A stretch of DNA of 21,747 nucleotides, from contig JALJEE010001214.1 in assembly GCA_023231475.1 (NCBI GenBank), forward strand, positions 1 to 21,747, written 5' to 3'. The notes beneath the pieces were generated by a model. It had not been told where the DNA came from. It searched no databases and was given only the letters and a program-made list of their open reading frames with translations. This DNA is from Seison nebaliae. Taxonomy: Eukaryota; Rotifera; Pararotatoria; Seisonacea; Seisonidae. Every line of letters starts with the position of its first letter. Position 1 is the first letter of the stretch. Below are positions 1 through 10,212 of the stretch, one piece after another. The translations under genes were made by a program, and so were the position numbers.

Positions 1-45
1 GATTTAAATAAATGAGTTTTTAATGAACATTTTGATTATTTTTAG

Positions 46-210
46 TTAAGGGAATGGCACCGCGATTCGAGTATATTTGACACGCCATCTTTTTTTGAAA
101 AAGGTTCTTTAGTTTATTTTTAACAATTACTTATTAATTAATATTTTTTCATCAAAACAGAAGAAAATAAGCCGCTGGATTTTGGGAAGGTTGTCAAAGA
201 AGTTAAATCT
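46..210 (+). CDS. 3'-terminal exons of an unidentified gene entering from the left edge (partial)
   Basis: A likely acceptor (tttttag) ends at 45. Exon 46-103 reads REWHRDSSIFDTPSFFEK and stops in phase 1 before a GTT donor. A 57-nt intron (104-160) ends in aaaacag, and the next exon opens at 161 in the matching phase, reading ENKPLDFGKVVKE. Matching phase, short intron and the GTT donor seen in neighbouring genes all support real coding sequence. The frame stays open to a stop at 433-435, but the stretch after about 210 becomes hydrophobic and repetitive like an intron, so the true C-terminus is unclear; GTT donors at about 190 or 202 are possible. I do not recognise the protein family. The 5' part lies outside the window. 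Confidence 0.4.
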
Positions 211-435
211 TATTCTATTAAATTGTTTCTGGTTTCATTCTATATATTATATAGAATGACAATTTTTTGCATATGTTTGTTTATAAGTGTTTATATATCT
301 ATATACGTATACATATATAAAACGAATGTGTTTTATTACAATCATCGATATAATACTATAATTCGTGAGACATCTGATAAAATTAATTTTGGCGAGGTTG
401 AGAAAACGGGTAACTTATTGTTTGGCAATTATTAA

Positions 436-1487
436 AAAACCAAACATCTTTTCAAATTTTTTGGACAAACAAAAATGTTTTCGTAAAAATCTGCAGTCAA
501 TTGATAAGAAGACTATGGTGTCGAAGAAAGAAATGTTATTTGTCAAAATACTCAAATTCTAATGATTTGGAGCTCTAACAATGACAGAAAACTGAAATTG
601 ACAGACAATGACAGATTGTAAGACGAATGATATCAGTAATGCTGAAAAAAGGAATTTTAAATCAATTTTTAAATCCAAACATATCAAATCTTTTAAAAAT
701 TTTCAACATACTCAAAGAACTATGTAGTTCACAATTATTACTGAATCAACCATTATTAAATCAGAAATTACTTTACAAATTACTTGTTTAATTATAATTA
801 TAACTGTGAATTACTCGTTTTAAACGGACATGATTTTCATTACTGTTGAAATAAAATTTCTCACAGATTTGTCAGATTTATTAATTTCGTTTTTTTTCAA
901 GAACAACTTAAACAATAGGTTTACATCAGTTCTTCGAGTGATCCTTTTATTTATTAAATATATCTCAGACTTGTGAATTCTGCAAAAATTTATTTAATCT
1001 GAATTTTTGAATTTATTCTGAATTCCAGAAATAAATCTAATTATGTATTGCCCGTTTCTTCTGACAGTTTTACCATAGTTGTCCAACTTCAAGTTTAATA
1101 TCATCTCAACATTAATATTAACAATATCTTATTCGTTGTGGATTATTTGTTTTTGAACAATTTAGCATATTTTTCGTGGAAATACCTGATGTCTTATCTT
1201 GTCTGTTTTAAACTCTTCCAACTCTTTTACGCATTATAAAATGCAGTATTGGAAGCTATAAAGTTTTATGAAATGTACTATGATTAATTTTATGATTTTT
1301 CTAAATTTTTCTTTTGACAATTGTTTGTGGAAAATACGGAATTGATTTTAAATAAATTATTTTAATAATAATTTAATCTGTTGAAAAGAATTATTGAACA
1401 TCATGATATTGATATTGGTTAAAAAGGTAAAACTAAATAGAATAAGGAAAATCGAGACATTTACACAATTTAATATTGAGCCACGTT
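436..1487. other. AT-rich gap with no supported gene
   Basis: Stops are frequent in all frames and I see no open frame with protein-like composition. It probably holds the 3' untranslated region of the left-edge gene and that of the small minus-strand gene that ends near 1488. I see no RNA gene or repeat array here. Confidence 0.5.
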
Positions 1488-2190
1488 TCAGGATGAGACA
1501 CGTTTAAGATTCCATATGAATATGCTATTGAGCCATTGAGATAATCGTCGGTCATTAAAAACCAATTTCATTTTTAACCATTCTAGAAAAGAGTGAGTAC
1601 CTAAATGTTTGTATAAAATAAGGAAATCTTCTAGAAGGAGAAAAGAAAAGAATGTTTGAAAAGTTGATGGAATTGAAAAAAAACTTGTACTTACAACATC
1701 ATTTGCCTTTAGAATTCTCTTGGCTCTTTTTGTCATTCCAGGATACATGTCAACAGGTATCTCATGATCAATTACGCCCACCAATTGTTCTGTACACACA
1801 TATGCCTTCTTATAATAATTAATCGGTTGGCATTTTCTAAAATTCTAATTTATAATATCTTCTTTCGAATAAATGAAATGGAAACTGGTTCATTTCTCGA
1901 CGAAATAAATATCTCTCCGTTTCTGCGATTAGTAGAATTATATTACTCATAGGCACTTCTAACGATTGTAACCAAAGAGCAAATCTTTGTTGATCACGAT
2001 TCATTGAAATGAACATATTCGACAAAGACGAAAAGCGATTGCAATTTAATAATCTTAAAGTTTGAGCAGTTCTAATGAAAATTCCTGGAAGTTCGTCTAC
2101 AGTCATGTAACAGTTCGGTTGGGCGGCTTCATGCATTTGCTTCATCCTTTCATGATCATTAGCCACAAGTGCTTGCTTACCCTCACTCAT
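1488..2190 (-). CDS. Unrecognised small protein, at least two exons
   Basis: Start ATG at 2190 (reads MSEGKQALVANDHERMKQ), chosen because stops lie just upstream and no acceptor is visible there. Exon 1 runs 2190-1886 and contains the phrase MTVDELPGIFIRTAQTLRLL. A 49-nt intron (1885-1837, donor GTTTCC, acceptor attttag) joins in matching phase to exon 2, which reads KCQPINYYKKAYVCTEQLVG and then DMYPGMTKRAKRILKANDVV. A second donor (GTTGTAAGTAC) lies at about 1696-1688; after it the frame is uncertain. One solution is a 60-nt intron into a tail rich in Leu/Trp ending at 1488; another is a stop near 1600. No signal peptide or membrane segment is evident and I do not recognise the family. It lies just downstream of PSMA3 on the same strand, with about 190 bases between them. 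Confidence 0.5.
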
Positions 2191-2328
2191 CACATTCAGG
2201 AAATATCGAAATCAATTTTTTTATTTTTTTATCGGACAGAATACAAAAAGACAAAGCAATTTCCAACAAAACAAATAGAAAACTAAAAGAACGTGGACGA
2301 AAATGAAAAGTTTAAGAGATCTGAACAC

Positions 2329-2334
2329 TTTATT
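2329..2334 (-). terminator. Poly(A) signal of PSMA3
   Basis: AATAAA on the minus strand, 45 nt beyond the PSMA3 stop codon. Position and exact hexamer fit a cleavage signal. Confidence 0.6.
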
Positions 2335-2379
2335 CAATTCAATTCAGTTACTTCCAAAAATGTGTGTATTATTATTTTT

Positions 2380-3598
2380 TTACATTTCTTCATCCGAATC
2401 AGCGTTTTCAATTTCTTTCTAAAAATATAGAAATATTTTCAAAAATTTCAAAATCTTATTAGAAATACGAAACTTTTACTTCAACTTCTATCTTATCGAT
2501 AAGATCTTGTGGAACGTTCTCGTGTTTCCCTTTCGTCACTGAAAATAAAATTCTGAATTAGAAGAATTAGAAAAATCTTCAACCTTCACCTACCCAACTC
2601 ATTTCTAATTCGAATGGTTTATCTTTCGTATCATCATGAATCGTATGAATACTGAATATAAAATGAAAAATATATTTAGAAAAATATTTCCCAACATTTT
2701 TGCCGCATGTTTCACTAATTCATTACATGTCATTTCTTGAGTCTTAATAAGAGATAAATGTTGAGATGGAAGTTTTGGAGGAAAGTCACAACTTTTATTT
2801 TTTCCATTTCCGTTTTCGTTTGAGTGGTACCTTTCCCAATAGCGACACAATTGTATCCCTGAAAAGAATGGATGAATTTGATGGAATTAAATTAGATAAT
2901 TGAATAAAATTATGAAACATAATAAATGCCACTGGGTTCGATCATATACAAAAAAGGTTTGTCATTCTCATATGCTGAAATGAGAACTGACGTACCGAAT
3001 GGCCGAACAGCTGAATATAGAGTGTAAGCGTGCATATATAAACTGACACGTTCCACCAGATATTTCACAGGGATTTGACACCCATACATATCGTGATAAT
3101 TGTTCGCTTCAACTCTCGCAATTTCAACAATTGCACGTGCATCAGCTATCAATCCGGCCATTGCCAATCCAATCGTATTAGTCACATGAAATATTCGACG
3201 ATTGACACCTTTCTCATACAATTTCGAATAAACAATCTTCTCAACTGCAAACACAACACCATCTTTACATTTGAGTGCAATTGCCGTTCTATAAAAATTC
3301 GAATTTGAAAAATTTGTTTGAATTATAAATATAAATTCATTATAAATTATTTGAAAGAGTTGAATGCAAATTTGAGAGAATAAGAAAAGAGAATATGAAT
3401 TTGATGAAAAAACAGAAATTATTATAAAAGCAAATTCCAAACCCACTATTCTCAACCGCTTTCAATGCGTATTCCAATTGAAAGATACGACCTTCAGGAG
3501 AGAATTGAGCAGCTGAGAGATCATACTAATAATTCATTGTCAATTAGTTAGTGTTCATGGAAGAAAATGAAACTAACACCCGTACCTATTGCACTCAT
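2380..3598 (-). CDS. PSMA3: 20S proteasome subunit alpha type-3 (alpha-7)
   Basis: Structural subunit of the outer alpha ring of the 20S proteasome, with no catalytic threonine. Eight exons give 250 residues (human is 255): 3598-3578, 3525-3443, 3288-2919, 2858-2793, 2742-2696, 2651-2584, 2538-2480, 2418-2380. All phases join. The N-terminus [20 protein letters not shown] is the alpha-subunit signature helix that gates the ring. The core carries [23 protein letters not shown] and [11 protein letters not shown], near-identical to animal PSMA3. Exon 4 carries the family stretch [15 protein letters not shown], exon 6 reads [18 protein letters not shown], and the acidic C-terminus ENADSDEEM matches the acidic tail of the human protein. 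Introns are 52, 154, 60, 50, 44, 45 and 61 nt; six begin GTT and one GTA. It is divergent from fumarase across a 635-base gap. Confidence 0.97.
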
Positions 3599-4233
3599 GA
3601 TTTGTTAAATGGAAAAAATGATTAATAAAATCTTTCTTAATTTTTCTTTCGTATGACGATTTGAAAAAGTTTCTCCGTTTTCTTATAAAGCTTAATTGTC
3701 GAAAGAACAATTGAAATTTGGAATAATTCTAAAAAAATTTTCTTTTTCATTCTTCGAAATTTCTGCTCTAACTTTTGACATCCAAATTGAATTGAGAAAA
3801 CAATTTATAATTTCTCATTTTACTAATAATGTATCGATATCTGATTCATCCGTTATCCAAACAATTGACAAGTTCGAACTCATGTCGATATCTCAGTTCA
3901 ACGTCTTCATTACAGGTTATTTTTAATTCATCTTATAATCATCATCAGTTGAGTGGAATATGAAGTGAGAAAATTAGATATGTGACATGTTTTCTTTTAT
4001 TCCGAATATATTTATTTGTAGGATTTCTAAATCTTCTTATTTATTTGGTTATCGAATTAGAATTCTTATATTTACACTTCTTCTTTCTTCTTTTTTTTAA
4101 TACTCTCATAATAGTGAAAGAAAAAGGAATTTATTAGAGAAATGAAGAAATTCTATTTTTCTTTTCCTTTTTAATATTTATCTGTCAAAACTATTTCATT
4201 ATTTTACTGATTCTCTTCTTTTATCAGAATACG
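3599..4233. promoter_or_regulatory. Shared upstream region between PSMA3 (-) and fumarase (+)
   Basis: 635 bases between two divergent start codons, so it must hold both promoters. A strong acceptor-like sequence (cttttatcag) ends at 4228, six bases before the fumarase ATG, so a fumarase leader exon probably lies here, either untranslated or encoding a mitochondrial transit peptide. One weak candidate is a short ATG-led stretch near 3883-3903 (MSISQFN) followed by a GT, but no clear transit peptide can be read. No TATA box can be singled out in this AT-rich sequence. Confidence 0.4.
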
Positions 4234-5628
4234 ATGAAGAACGTTCGTATCGAAAAAGACAGCTTTGGAGACATCGAAGTTCCGGCTGATAAATATTATG
4301 GATCGAATACGGCTCGATCTATTAAGAATTTTGATATTTGTCGATCGACAGATCGAATGCCAATTCAAGTGATTCGAGCATTTGGAATTTTGAAGAAATC
4401 ATGTGCGATTGCCAATAAAGATTTCGGTTTAGATCAGAAGATCGCTAATGCAATTATGGAAGCGGCGGATGAAGTGATTAAAGGTGATTTAGATTCACAT
4501 TTCCCATTGGTTGTTTGGCAAACTGGCTCAGGAACGCAGACGAATATGAATACGAATGAAGTGATTAGTAATCGAGCAATCGAAATTCTTGGAGGTGAAT
4601 TAGGATCGAAGACACCTGTCCATCCCAATGATCATGTGAATAAGAGTCAAAGTTCTAATTGTACTTTTCCGACGGCGATGCATATTGCTGTCGCATTGGA
4701 AGTAAATCAAAAATTGATGTTCTCTATTGATCAATTGAAGAATAGTTTGGAAGCGAAAGTGAAAGAATTCGAAGGAATTATTAAAATTGGAAGAACTCAT
4801 CTCATGGATGCAGTACCGTTATTGTTGTCTCAAGAATTTTCAGGTTATGTCCACCAATTGGAGAAGAATAAGAAGAGAATTGAGAATTGCATGCCAGATA
4901 TCTATGAATTGGCAATTGGTGGAACGGCCGTTGGAACAGGTTTAAATACTCGAATTGGTTTTGCAGAGAAAGTTTGTGAGAATGTGGGAAAATTAACAAA
5001 TCTTCCATTCAAATCCGCAGACAATAAATTCGAAGCATTAGCAGCACATGATGCTTTAGTTAATCTATCTGGTTCTCTCAACACTTTAGCCGTCAGTCTC
5101 AATAAAATAACGAATGATATCCGATTCTTGGGATCGGGACCTCGTTGTGGGTTAGGCGAATTGAGTCTCCCAGAGAATGAACCCGGTTCATCTATAATGC
5201 CGGGGAAAGTTAATCCAACTCAATGTGAAGCTATCACGATGTTGTGTGCTCAGGTCTTTGGAAATCATGTGGCTATTACAAGTGGTGGGGCGAATGGACA
5301 TTTCGAATTGAACGTCTTTAAACCAATGATGGTGAAGAATGTCTTACATTCAATTCAACTATTGGGTGATGGATGTCGCTCGTTATCTCTTAATTGTGTT
5401 GATGGAATTCGAGCGAATAAGGACAATATTAATAAGTTGTTAAACGAATCTTTGATGCTCGTAACGGCATTAAATGAAAAGATTGGATATGATAAAGCGA
5501 CGAAAATAGCGAAAACGGCACATGCTGAACAAACCACATTGAAACAAGCAGCTATGAAACTGAAATTCTTGACAGAAGAAGAATATGAGAAAATTGTGCG
5601 ACCGGAGAATATGCTTGGACCGAAATAA
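4234..5628 (+). CDS. FH: Fumarate hydratase, class II
   Basis: Converts fumarate to L-malate in the citric acid cycle and in the cytosol; class II enzymes are homotetramers. The single 464-residue exon aligns end to end with bacterial FumC and mature human FH. Visible motifs: [13 protein letters not shown] at 98-110 (substrate site), [13 protein letters not shown] at 130-142, GRTH with the catalytic-site His189, and the mobile loop [11 protein letters not shown] at 318-328 with the catalytic Ser320, Lys325 and Asn327; the C-terminus MLGPK matches animal FH. Odd points: the nearly invariant Asp after SSN is Cys143, and the usual Thr-Gln (animals) or Leu-Gln (FumC) after GRTH is Leu190-Met191. 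The ATG at 4234 directly follows a probable acceptor at 4228, so an upstream leader exon, perhaps a mitochondrial transit peptide, is likely but not resolved. The frame is intact and the gene is almost certainly functional. Confidence 0.97.
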   Translation: MKNVRIEKDSFGDIEVPADKYYGSNTARSIKNFDICRSTDRMPIQVIRAFGILKKSCAIANKDFGLDQKIANAIMEAADEVIKGDLDSHFPLVVWQTGSGTQTNMNTNEVISNRAIEILGGELGSKTPVHPNDHVNKSQSSNCTFPTAMHIAVALEVNQKLMFSIDQLKNSLEAKVKEFEGIIKIGRTHLMDAVPLLLSQEFSGYVHQLEKNKKRIENCMPDIYELAIGGTAVGTGLNTRIGFAEKVCENVGKLTNLPFKSADNKFEALAAHDALVNLSGSLNTLAVSLNKITNDIRFLGSGPRCGLGELSLPENEPGSSIMPGKVNPTQCEAITMLCAQVFGNHVAITSGGANGHFELNVFKPMMVKNVLHSIQLLGDGCRSLSLNCVDGIRANKDNINKLLNESLMLVTALNEKIGYDKATKIAKTAHAEQTTLKQAAMKLKFLTEEEYEKIVRPENMLGPK

Positions 5629-6104
5629 ATTATTATTTGAAAAATAATATTTGTAGAAATTTTATCATTTCCATAATTTTTAGATATAAAAACATTAAAT
5701 AATTTTAGATAATCATTCATCAAATAGTAAAAAATTTTAATTTTTGAAATAAAAATTTTTAAAAAATCATTTATCAAAGAACATTAATTAAGATGAAAAA
5801 CGTTGATAAATATCTGCAATGATCAGTTAAATAAAAGATTTTCTAATTTGTAATTATATCACACTACTTGTTGCTGAACGACTAATTCTCATAAATTGGT
5901 CAATAATTTTAATGTTTATTGTTCAATAATTTATAAAATTTCAATGAAAACCGTTTTCTCACAGATTAATATGATGTTTAATATCTGTAATTTGGATAAC
6001 ATTATTTTTGTAATTAACAAATAGTTAAATAATATAAAGAAACAAATAATATATTTATTTAATGTGAAAAATATAAAAAAAGATCATAAAAATTTGATGA
6101 AAGT
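5629..6104. other. Convergent 3' gap between fumarase and UBE2W
   Basis: Very AT-rich with no gene. AATAAA at 5748-5753 on the plus strand, about 120 nt after the stop, is a plausible fumarase poly(A) signal. AATAAA on the minus strand at 6059-6054, about 45 nt after the UBE2W stop, is a plausible signal for that gene. The minus-strand open frame over 5355-5777 is a shadow. Confidence 0.5.
6054..6059 (-). terminator. Poly(A) signal of UBE2W
   Basis: AATAAA on the minus strand about 45 nt downstream of the UBE2W stop codon. Confidence 0.5.
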
Positions 6105-6557
6105 TCAAACAGTATTGTCGTGTATAAACCAGTTAGTTAATTTTGGATTAGATGGCGCATATTGAATATAAGCGTCATTGTCGGGTGGACGTACCTTCTT
6201 CCTACAACTACTGAGCATACTAATGATGCTTATGCAAATCGATTCAACAGTCAATGCTGGTGTCCATTCAGTGGAGAGAATTGAGAGGCAAATGTGACCG
6301 TTGGCATAGATGTGTGGATGAACGGGAATATTCTTTCCAATAAAATACACTTGTGGCGGTTCAAAAGGATATTTGTCATCGAATATAAATCGTAATATAA
6401 ATGTTTGATTTTCGTATAATGTCTTGTCTGCGCCATTGATTTTCACTTCCCATTTAAGCATATCTTCAGAAATACCATCCTCGATCAACTTGATATTAGA
6501 AGTGGGGGAATTATATATATTCGTCAGCTCTCTTTGAAGGCGTCTTTGCAAAAGCAT
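6105..6557 (-). CDS. UBE2W: Ubiquitin-conjugating enzyme E2 W
   Basis: E2 enzyme of the UBE2W family, known to attach ubiquitin to the alpha-amino group of disordered protein N-termini rather than to lysine. It is a single exon of 150 residues (human 151). The UBC fold is complete: N-terminal helix MLLQRRLQRELTNIY, strand region YPFEPPQVYF at 63-72, and IPVHPHIYANGHICLSIL around 77-94, with the catalytic Cys90 in the family form NGHIC. The distinctive UBE2W segment SIISMLSSCRKKVRPPDN follows, and the C-terminus NWFIHDNT matches the human tail (KWWYHDDT). The ATG at 6557 lines up with the human start. It is divergent from the CASD1-like gene with 515 bases between start codons. Confidence 0.95.
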   Translation of the reverse strand: MLLQRRLQRELTNIYNSPTSNIKLIEDGISEDMLKWEVKINGADKTLYENQTFILRFIFDDKYPFEPPQVYFIGKNIPVHPHIYANGHICLSILSTEWTPALTVESICISIISMLSSCRKKVRPPDNDAYIQYAPSNPKLTNWFIHDNTV

Positions 6558-7072
6558 TTATTAACTAAAAACAAATTAAATCGAAAAATACTTATTAATT
6601 CGAATACCCAATTAACAAAATAATTCACAATATATTATAAAAAATTCCTAGTTTTTTAAGCTAAACTTTTTAAACTTTTTTATAATTCTATTTGACATCA
6701 TTTGGTAAAGTGGATATTTCATTCATTTATGCTTCCTCTCCAAAGATTTATATTATAATTACGAGGAAATAAACACATGCACTGCTTTATTCTAGAAATT
6801 GTGTAACTAATAGTAATTTCTTGAATGCTATTCAGTATAAAAATTATCCATTGTTTAAAATTAGTGATGTTCAAAGAATTAAATTATTTTTCTTTGATTA
6901 TTATTTAAGTTCTTAATTTGTTGAACAACTGAAAAATACTTTCATAAATTATTATTTTTTTTAATTTTGAAGTTCTTCTTTTCAATTGCTATTGTGTCGT
7001 TTAATATTTTATATGACGTCGATGAAGATCAACATTTTAATTAGTACATAATTTGCACCACTTATTTCAATC
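6558..7072. promoter_or_regulatory. Divergent promoter region between UBE2W (-) and the CASD1-like gene (+)
   Basis: 515 bases, AT-rich, no open frame of note. By position it holds both 5' untranslated regions and promoters. A TGACGTC half-palindrome at 7013-7019 (CRE-like core TGACGT) lies about 55 bases before the CASD1-like ATG, but this may be chance. Confidence 0.35.
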
Positions 7073-9975
7073 ATGGCTTCCGGAAATGGACGAATGGGAA
7101 GCAGAAGAGAACAGACGAAGAACATCATAAAATTGTTGAATATGAAATTATTGAAGTGCATTTCGGGAGTAATTGTGACAATCAGTATATTGGCTCACAT
7201 CATTCTTCATATTGTTAAAAAGAATGATAATTGTCATTTGTTGTTACATCATGGATATCTTCGCTCTCCAAAGGAATGGCAATCGACTGGATGTATGATG
7301 CATTCATATTCAGAGAATAATATAAACGATTGTCTTCGATACAAGAACTTCTTACACGAACGGACATTTTTGACGTTTGTGGGCGATAGTCGTATTCGTC
7401 AATTAGCCAAACAGATCATAAGTGCAACAACGAAAAAAGTGAAATATCCAACGAAGAAATGGTCAAACTTCCAAGTGAGTAACGAAGAGATGAATACTTA
7501 TTATGATTTCTTCTGGTCCCCATATTTGGAGGATGATGTGGAAATTTATCGAAATATTGCTATCGATTTTCTAAAAGAAAAAGACTATGAAAGTTTCAAA
7601 AAAAAATATATTAATTCAACTGAAAGGAAAAAATTTAACGAACGTCATTTATCATTTGGTGATAAATCGATTGTTAGGAAACATTATCTTATCAGTAGTA
7701 CTTGTTTATGGTATGTGCAGAATGATAATTCGTCATATGTTCGAATGAAAATTAATATGAAAAATTTTGTGAATATCATTTATAACATCCTGTTGTCACC
7801 GGAGAGGATTGTATTCAAGAAAGAATTAATCAATTATTCCAGGAAACATTTAAGTTCAACAGAAAATTTATTGTTGAAAAAAAATCGTGACAGACTAAAA
7901 GTTTTAATACCGTTGCAACCGAAAGTGGACGAATTACGGATTAGGGGGAATGTGGAAATTAATAATTTGAAGAAAAATAAATTGAGATTGAGAAATAAAG
8001 AAATTGGTAAATGTAACGACATTATTAGAGATATCATATCATCAACCAAACAAACTAATCAATCGATTATTGATAATGATAATCTATTCGATATCTGGTC
8101 TTCAATGCCAGATACGGTGGAGATGTCGAAAAAAAGTAATGTGGGAAATGATGATGGTTTCCATTTAACCCATATCCAATTGAATATCTCATCTCAAATC
8201 TTCTACAATTATATTTGTAATGATCAAATGAATTTCCCTGATGCGACTTGTTGTAGTAATTCGATTAATATCGATTCGATTCAAGTGATATCCATTTGTT
8301 TCTTGGGATTATGTTGTATCGTTTATCTCATACAGATCTTACAAAATGTTCGATTCATTTCCAATTTCTTCCAAAGATTACACTTATGTCTCTATTCGAT
8401 ATTTATCAATCCTTTAAAATTGTCATTGGTGAAATGTATGAAATATTTGCATTTATATAATTTATTTGTGGATAAATCGAATGGAGAATCATTGGTCAAT
8501 GACGGAAGAGATTCGGACGATTCATCTCAAATCTTCTTTTTCACTTTAATGAAAATCTCTTTGATGATGTTATACTTCTTATTATGCGATCGATTCAATT
8601 TATTTATGAAAGAAAATAAAATCTATTCGTTAACATCATTTCTTGCACCAACAATCTACTTTCTCGTACTCGGCATTTTCATGAGTAAAAAAATTACAAC
8701 TGGAACTATCCTAAATCGTTTCCAAACGGATGAATGGAAAGGATGGATGCAACTCATTATTCTCATATATCATTATTTTGGTGCTAGTCGAAACATTCAA
8801 ATTTATATGTATTTACGTATCATTGTTACCATGTACATTTTCATGAGTGGTTATGGTCATTTCTCTTATTATTTCAAGAAAGGAGTTTATCAACTCACAC
8901 GATTTGTTCAAGTATTATTCCGAATGAACTTTCTCACAATTCTTCTTTGTTTTGTTATGGGACAATCATATCAATCTTATTATTTCGTTCCTTTAATTAC
9001 TTTCTGGTATCTCGTTCTATTTGCTGTTATGGCAATTCCACCATGGATCAATGAGACTAATACTAGGGAACGTCCTTGGCTCTATTTTGTCATGTATCTC
9101 AAAATTTTCATTCTCATCATCGTCATGGAAGTGTTCTTTCGTAATAAACTCGCTTTTGACTCATTTTTCTTGCAACCTCCATGGAAAGATCTTTTTGTAT
9201 CAGCTGACGATTCTGTTCATGAATGGTGGTTCCGTTGGTGGTTAGATCGGTTTTCATTAGCCGGAGGAATGTTGCTCAGTTTAACTCTTCATATTTTACA
9301 ACGGTTCTTTTTAGTCATTCATTTGAATAATTTATTTCTATTTCAAGATATTCCATTATTGCAATACCATCACCTAACGGAGATATTCATACGAAAAGTT
9401 TAAAATATTTCCTTAAAATTTTTCTTATGAATAATTTCTTGTAGAACCGTTGAAAAAGATGCTTGGTATTCTATGTACGATGGTTTGTATTGGAATTTTG
9501 ATATTTCATGTGGTTTTCGTTTCGAAACAAACCGTAAAAAGTCAGGCAAATTATCACCAGGCTTATTTCGGTGTGATAATCGTTTAGTATTTGATTAGAA
9601 TCCTTTACTTATTAATTTTATTGACAGATTACCGCATTTGTTTATCTGAGAAATCTTCAATATCTCTCAATAAGAAATTATTATTCAGTCTTTTTCGCTA
9701 ATGTCGGAAAGATTTCCTTAGAACTCTTCATCTGTCAATATCATATATGGTTGGCTGCGGATACTAAAGGAATATTAGTTCTCATTCCGGGAGCACATGT
9801 ACTCAATCTTGTAGTAACAACTACGGTGTTTGTAGCTATATCTCATGAAATAAATGTATGTACTAATGCTCTGCTACCAATTCTTGTTCCAAATGATTGG
9901 AAATTGATTATTCGCAATTTTGTTTTATTTTCTTTAGCGTTCATTCCAGTTTTTATCAAATATGGATATTTTTAA
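7073..9975 (+). CDS. CASD1: CASD1-like sialate O-acetyltransferase (CAS1 domain protein)
   Basis: CASD1 is a Golgi multi-pass enzyme; in mammals its lumenal domain moves acetyl from acetyl-CoA to O-9 of sialic acid. Three exons: 7073-9397, about 9459-9581, 9628-9975, about 931 residues (human about 797). A membrane anchor spans about 29-47. The SGNH/GDSL-like domain has the nucleophile motif FVGDSRIRQ (Ser106) and the paired DDGFHL (Asp361, His364), with the same three-residue D-to-H spacing as human. About ten hydrophobic segments follow. Exon 3 carries the CAS1 hallmark ISLELFICQYHIWLAADTKG. The span from Ser106 to Asp361 is about 255 residues against about 176 in human, the extra being charged and Lys/Asn-rich. 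The first intron is imprecise: the donor is GTTTAA at 9398, and an acceptor at 9458 keeps phase, while the better-looking acceptor at 9444 does not. Sialic acid itself cannot be inferred, since homologues occur in animals without clear sialic acid metabolism. Confidence 0.92.
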
Positions 9976-10212
9976 TTAAGTTCCGTCCTTTACTTTCATC
10001 ATCTCTTTTCAGTTTTCATTTTTAAACAGAAAATATAATAACATTCCTCTTCATCATATTTCCACATACATTACCCCATTATCAGACAATTCGTCCCCTT
10101 TTCGTCCGTTCAGGTAAATTTTTGTTTATTTCATCCATTGCAACAATCTCATAATAAAATTTAAAATTTATTACCCATTTATTTTTATTTATTTTATATT
10201 TTATTTAACGTA

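Noticed and set aside
223-562. Two overlapping plus-strand open frames after the left-edge exons
   Set aside because: They lack convincing ATG contexts and are hydrophobic or low in protein character; at most they are read-through of the left-edge gene's last exon or its intron.
1886-1964. A 24-nt intron near 1944 in the unrecognised gene
   Set aside because: The stretch has GT...AG ends but is shorter than every other intron seen, and reading through it keeps the frame, so it is treated as exon.
3696-3926. Plus-strand open frame upstream of fumarase
   Set aside because: It starts from a TTG, resembles no transit peptide, and its phase does not join cleanly to the fumarase exon.
5355-5777. 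Minus-strand open frame overlapping the fumarase 3' end
   Set aside because: It is antisense to the strongly conserved fumarase and has no recognisable motif; a shadow of codon bias.
2380-6557. An operon of ubiquitin-proteasome genes
   Set aside because: PSMA3 and UBE2W are separated by fumarase on the opposite strand, with separate poly(A) signals; no polycistronic arrangement is visible.
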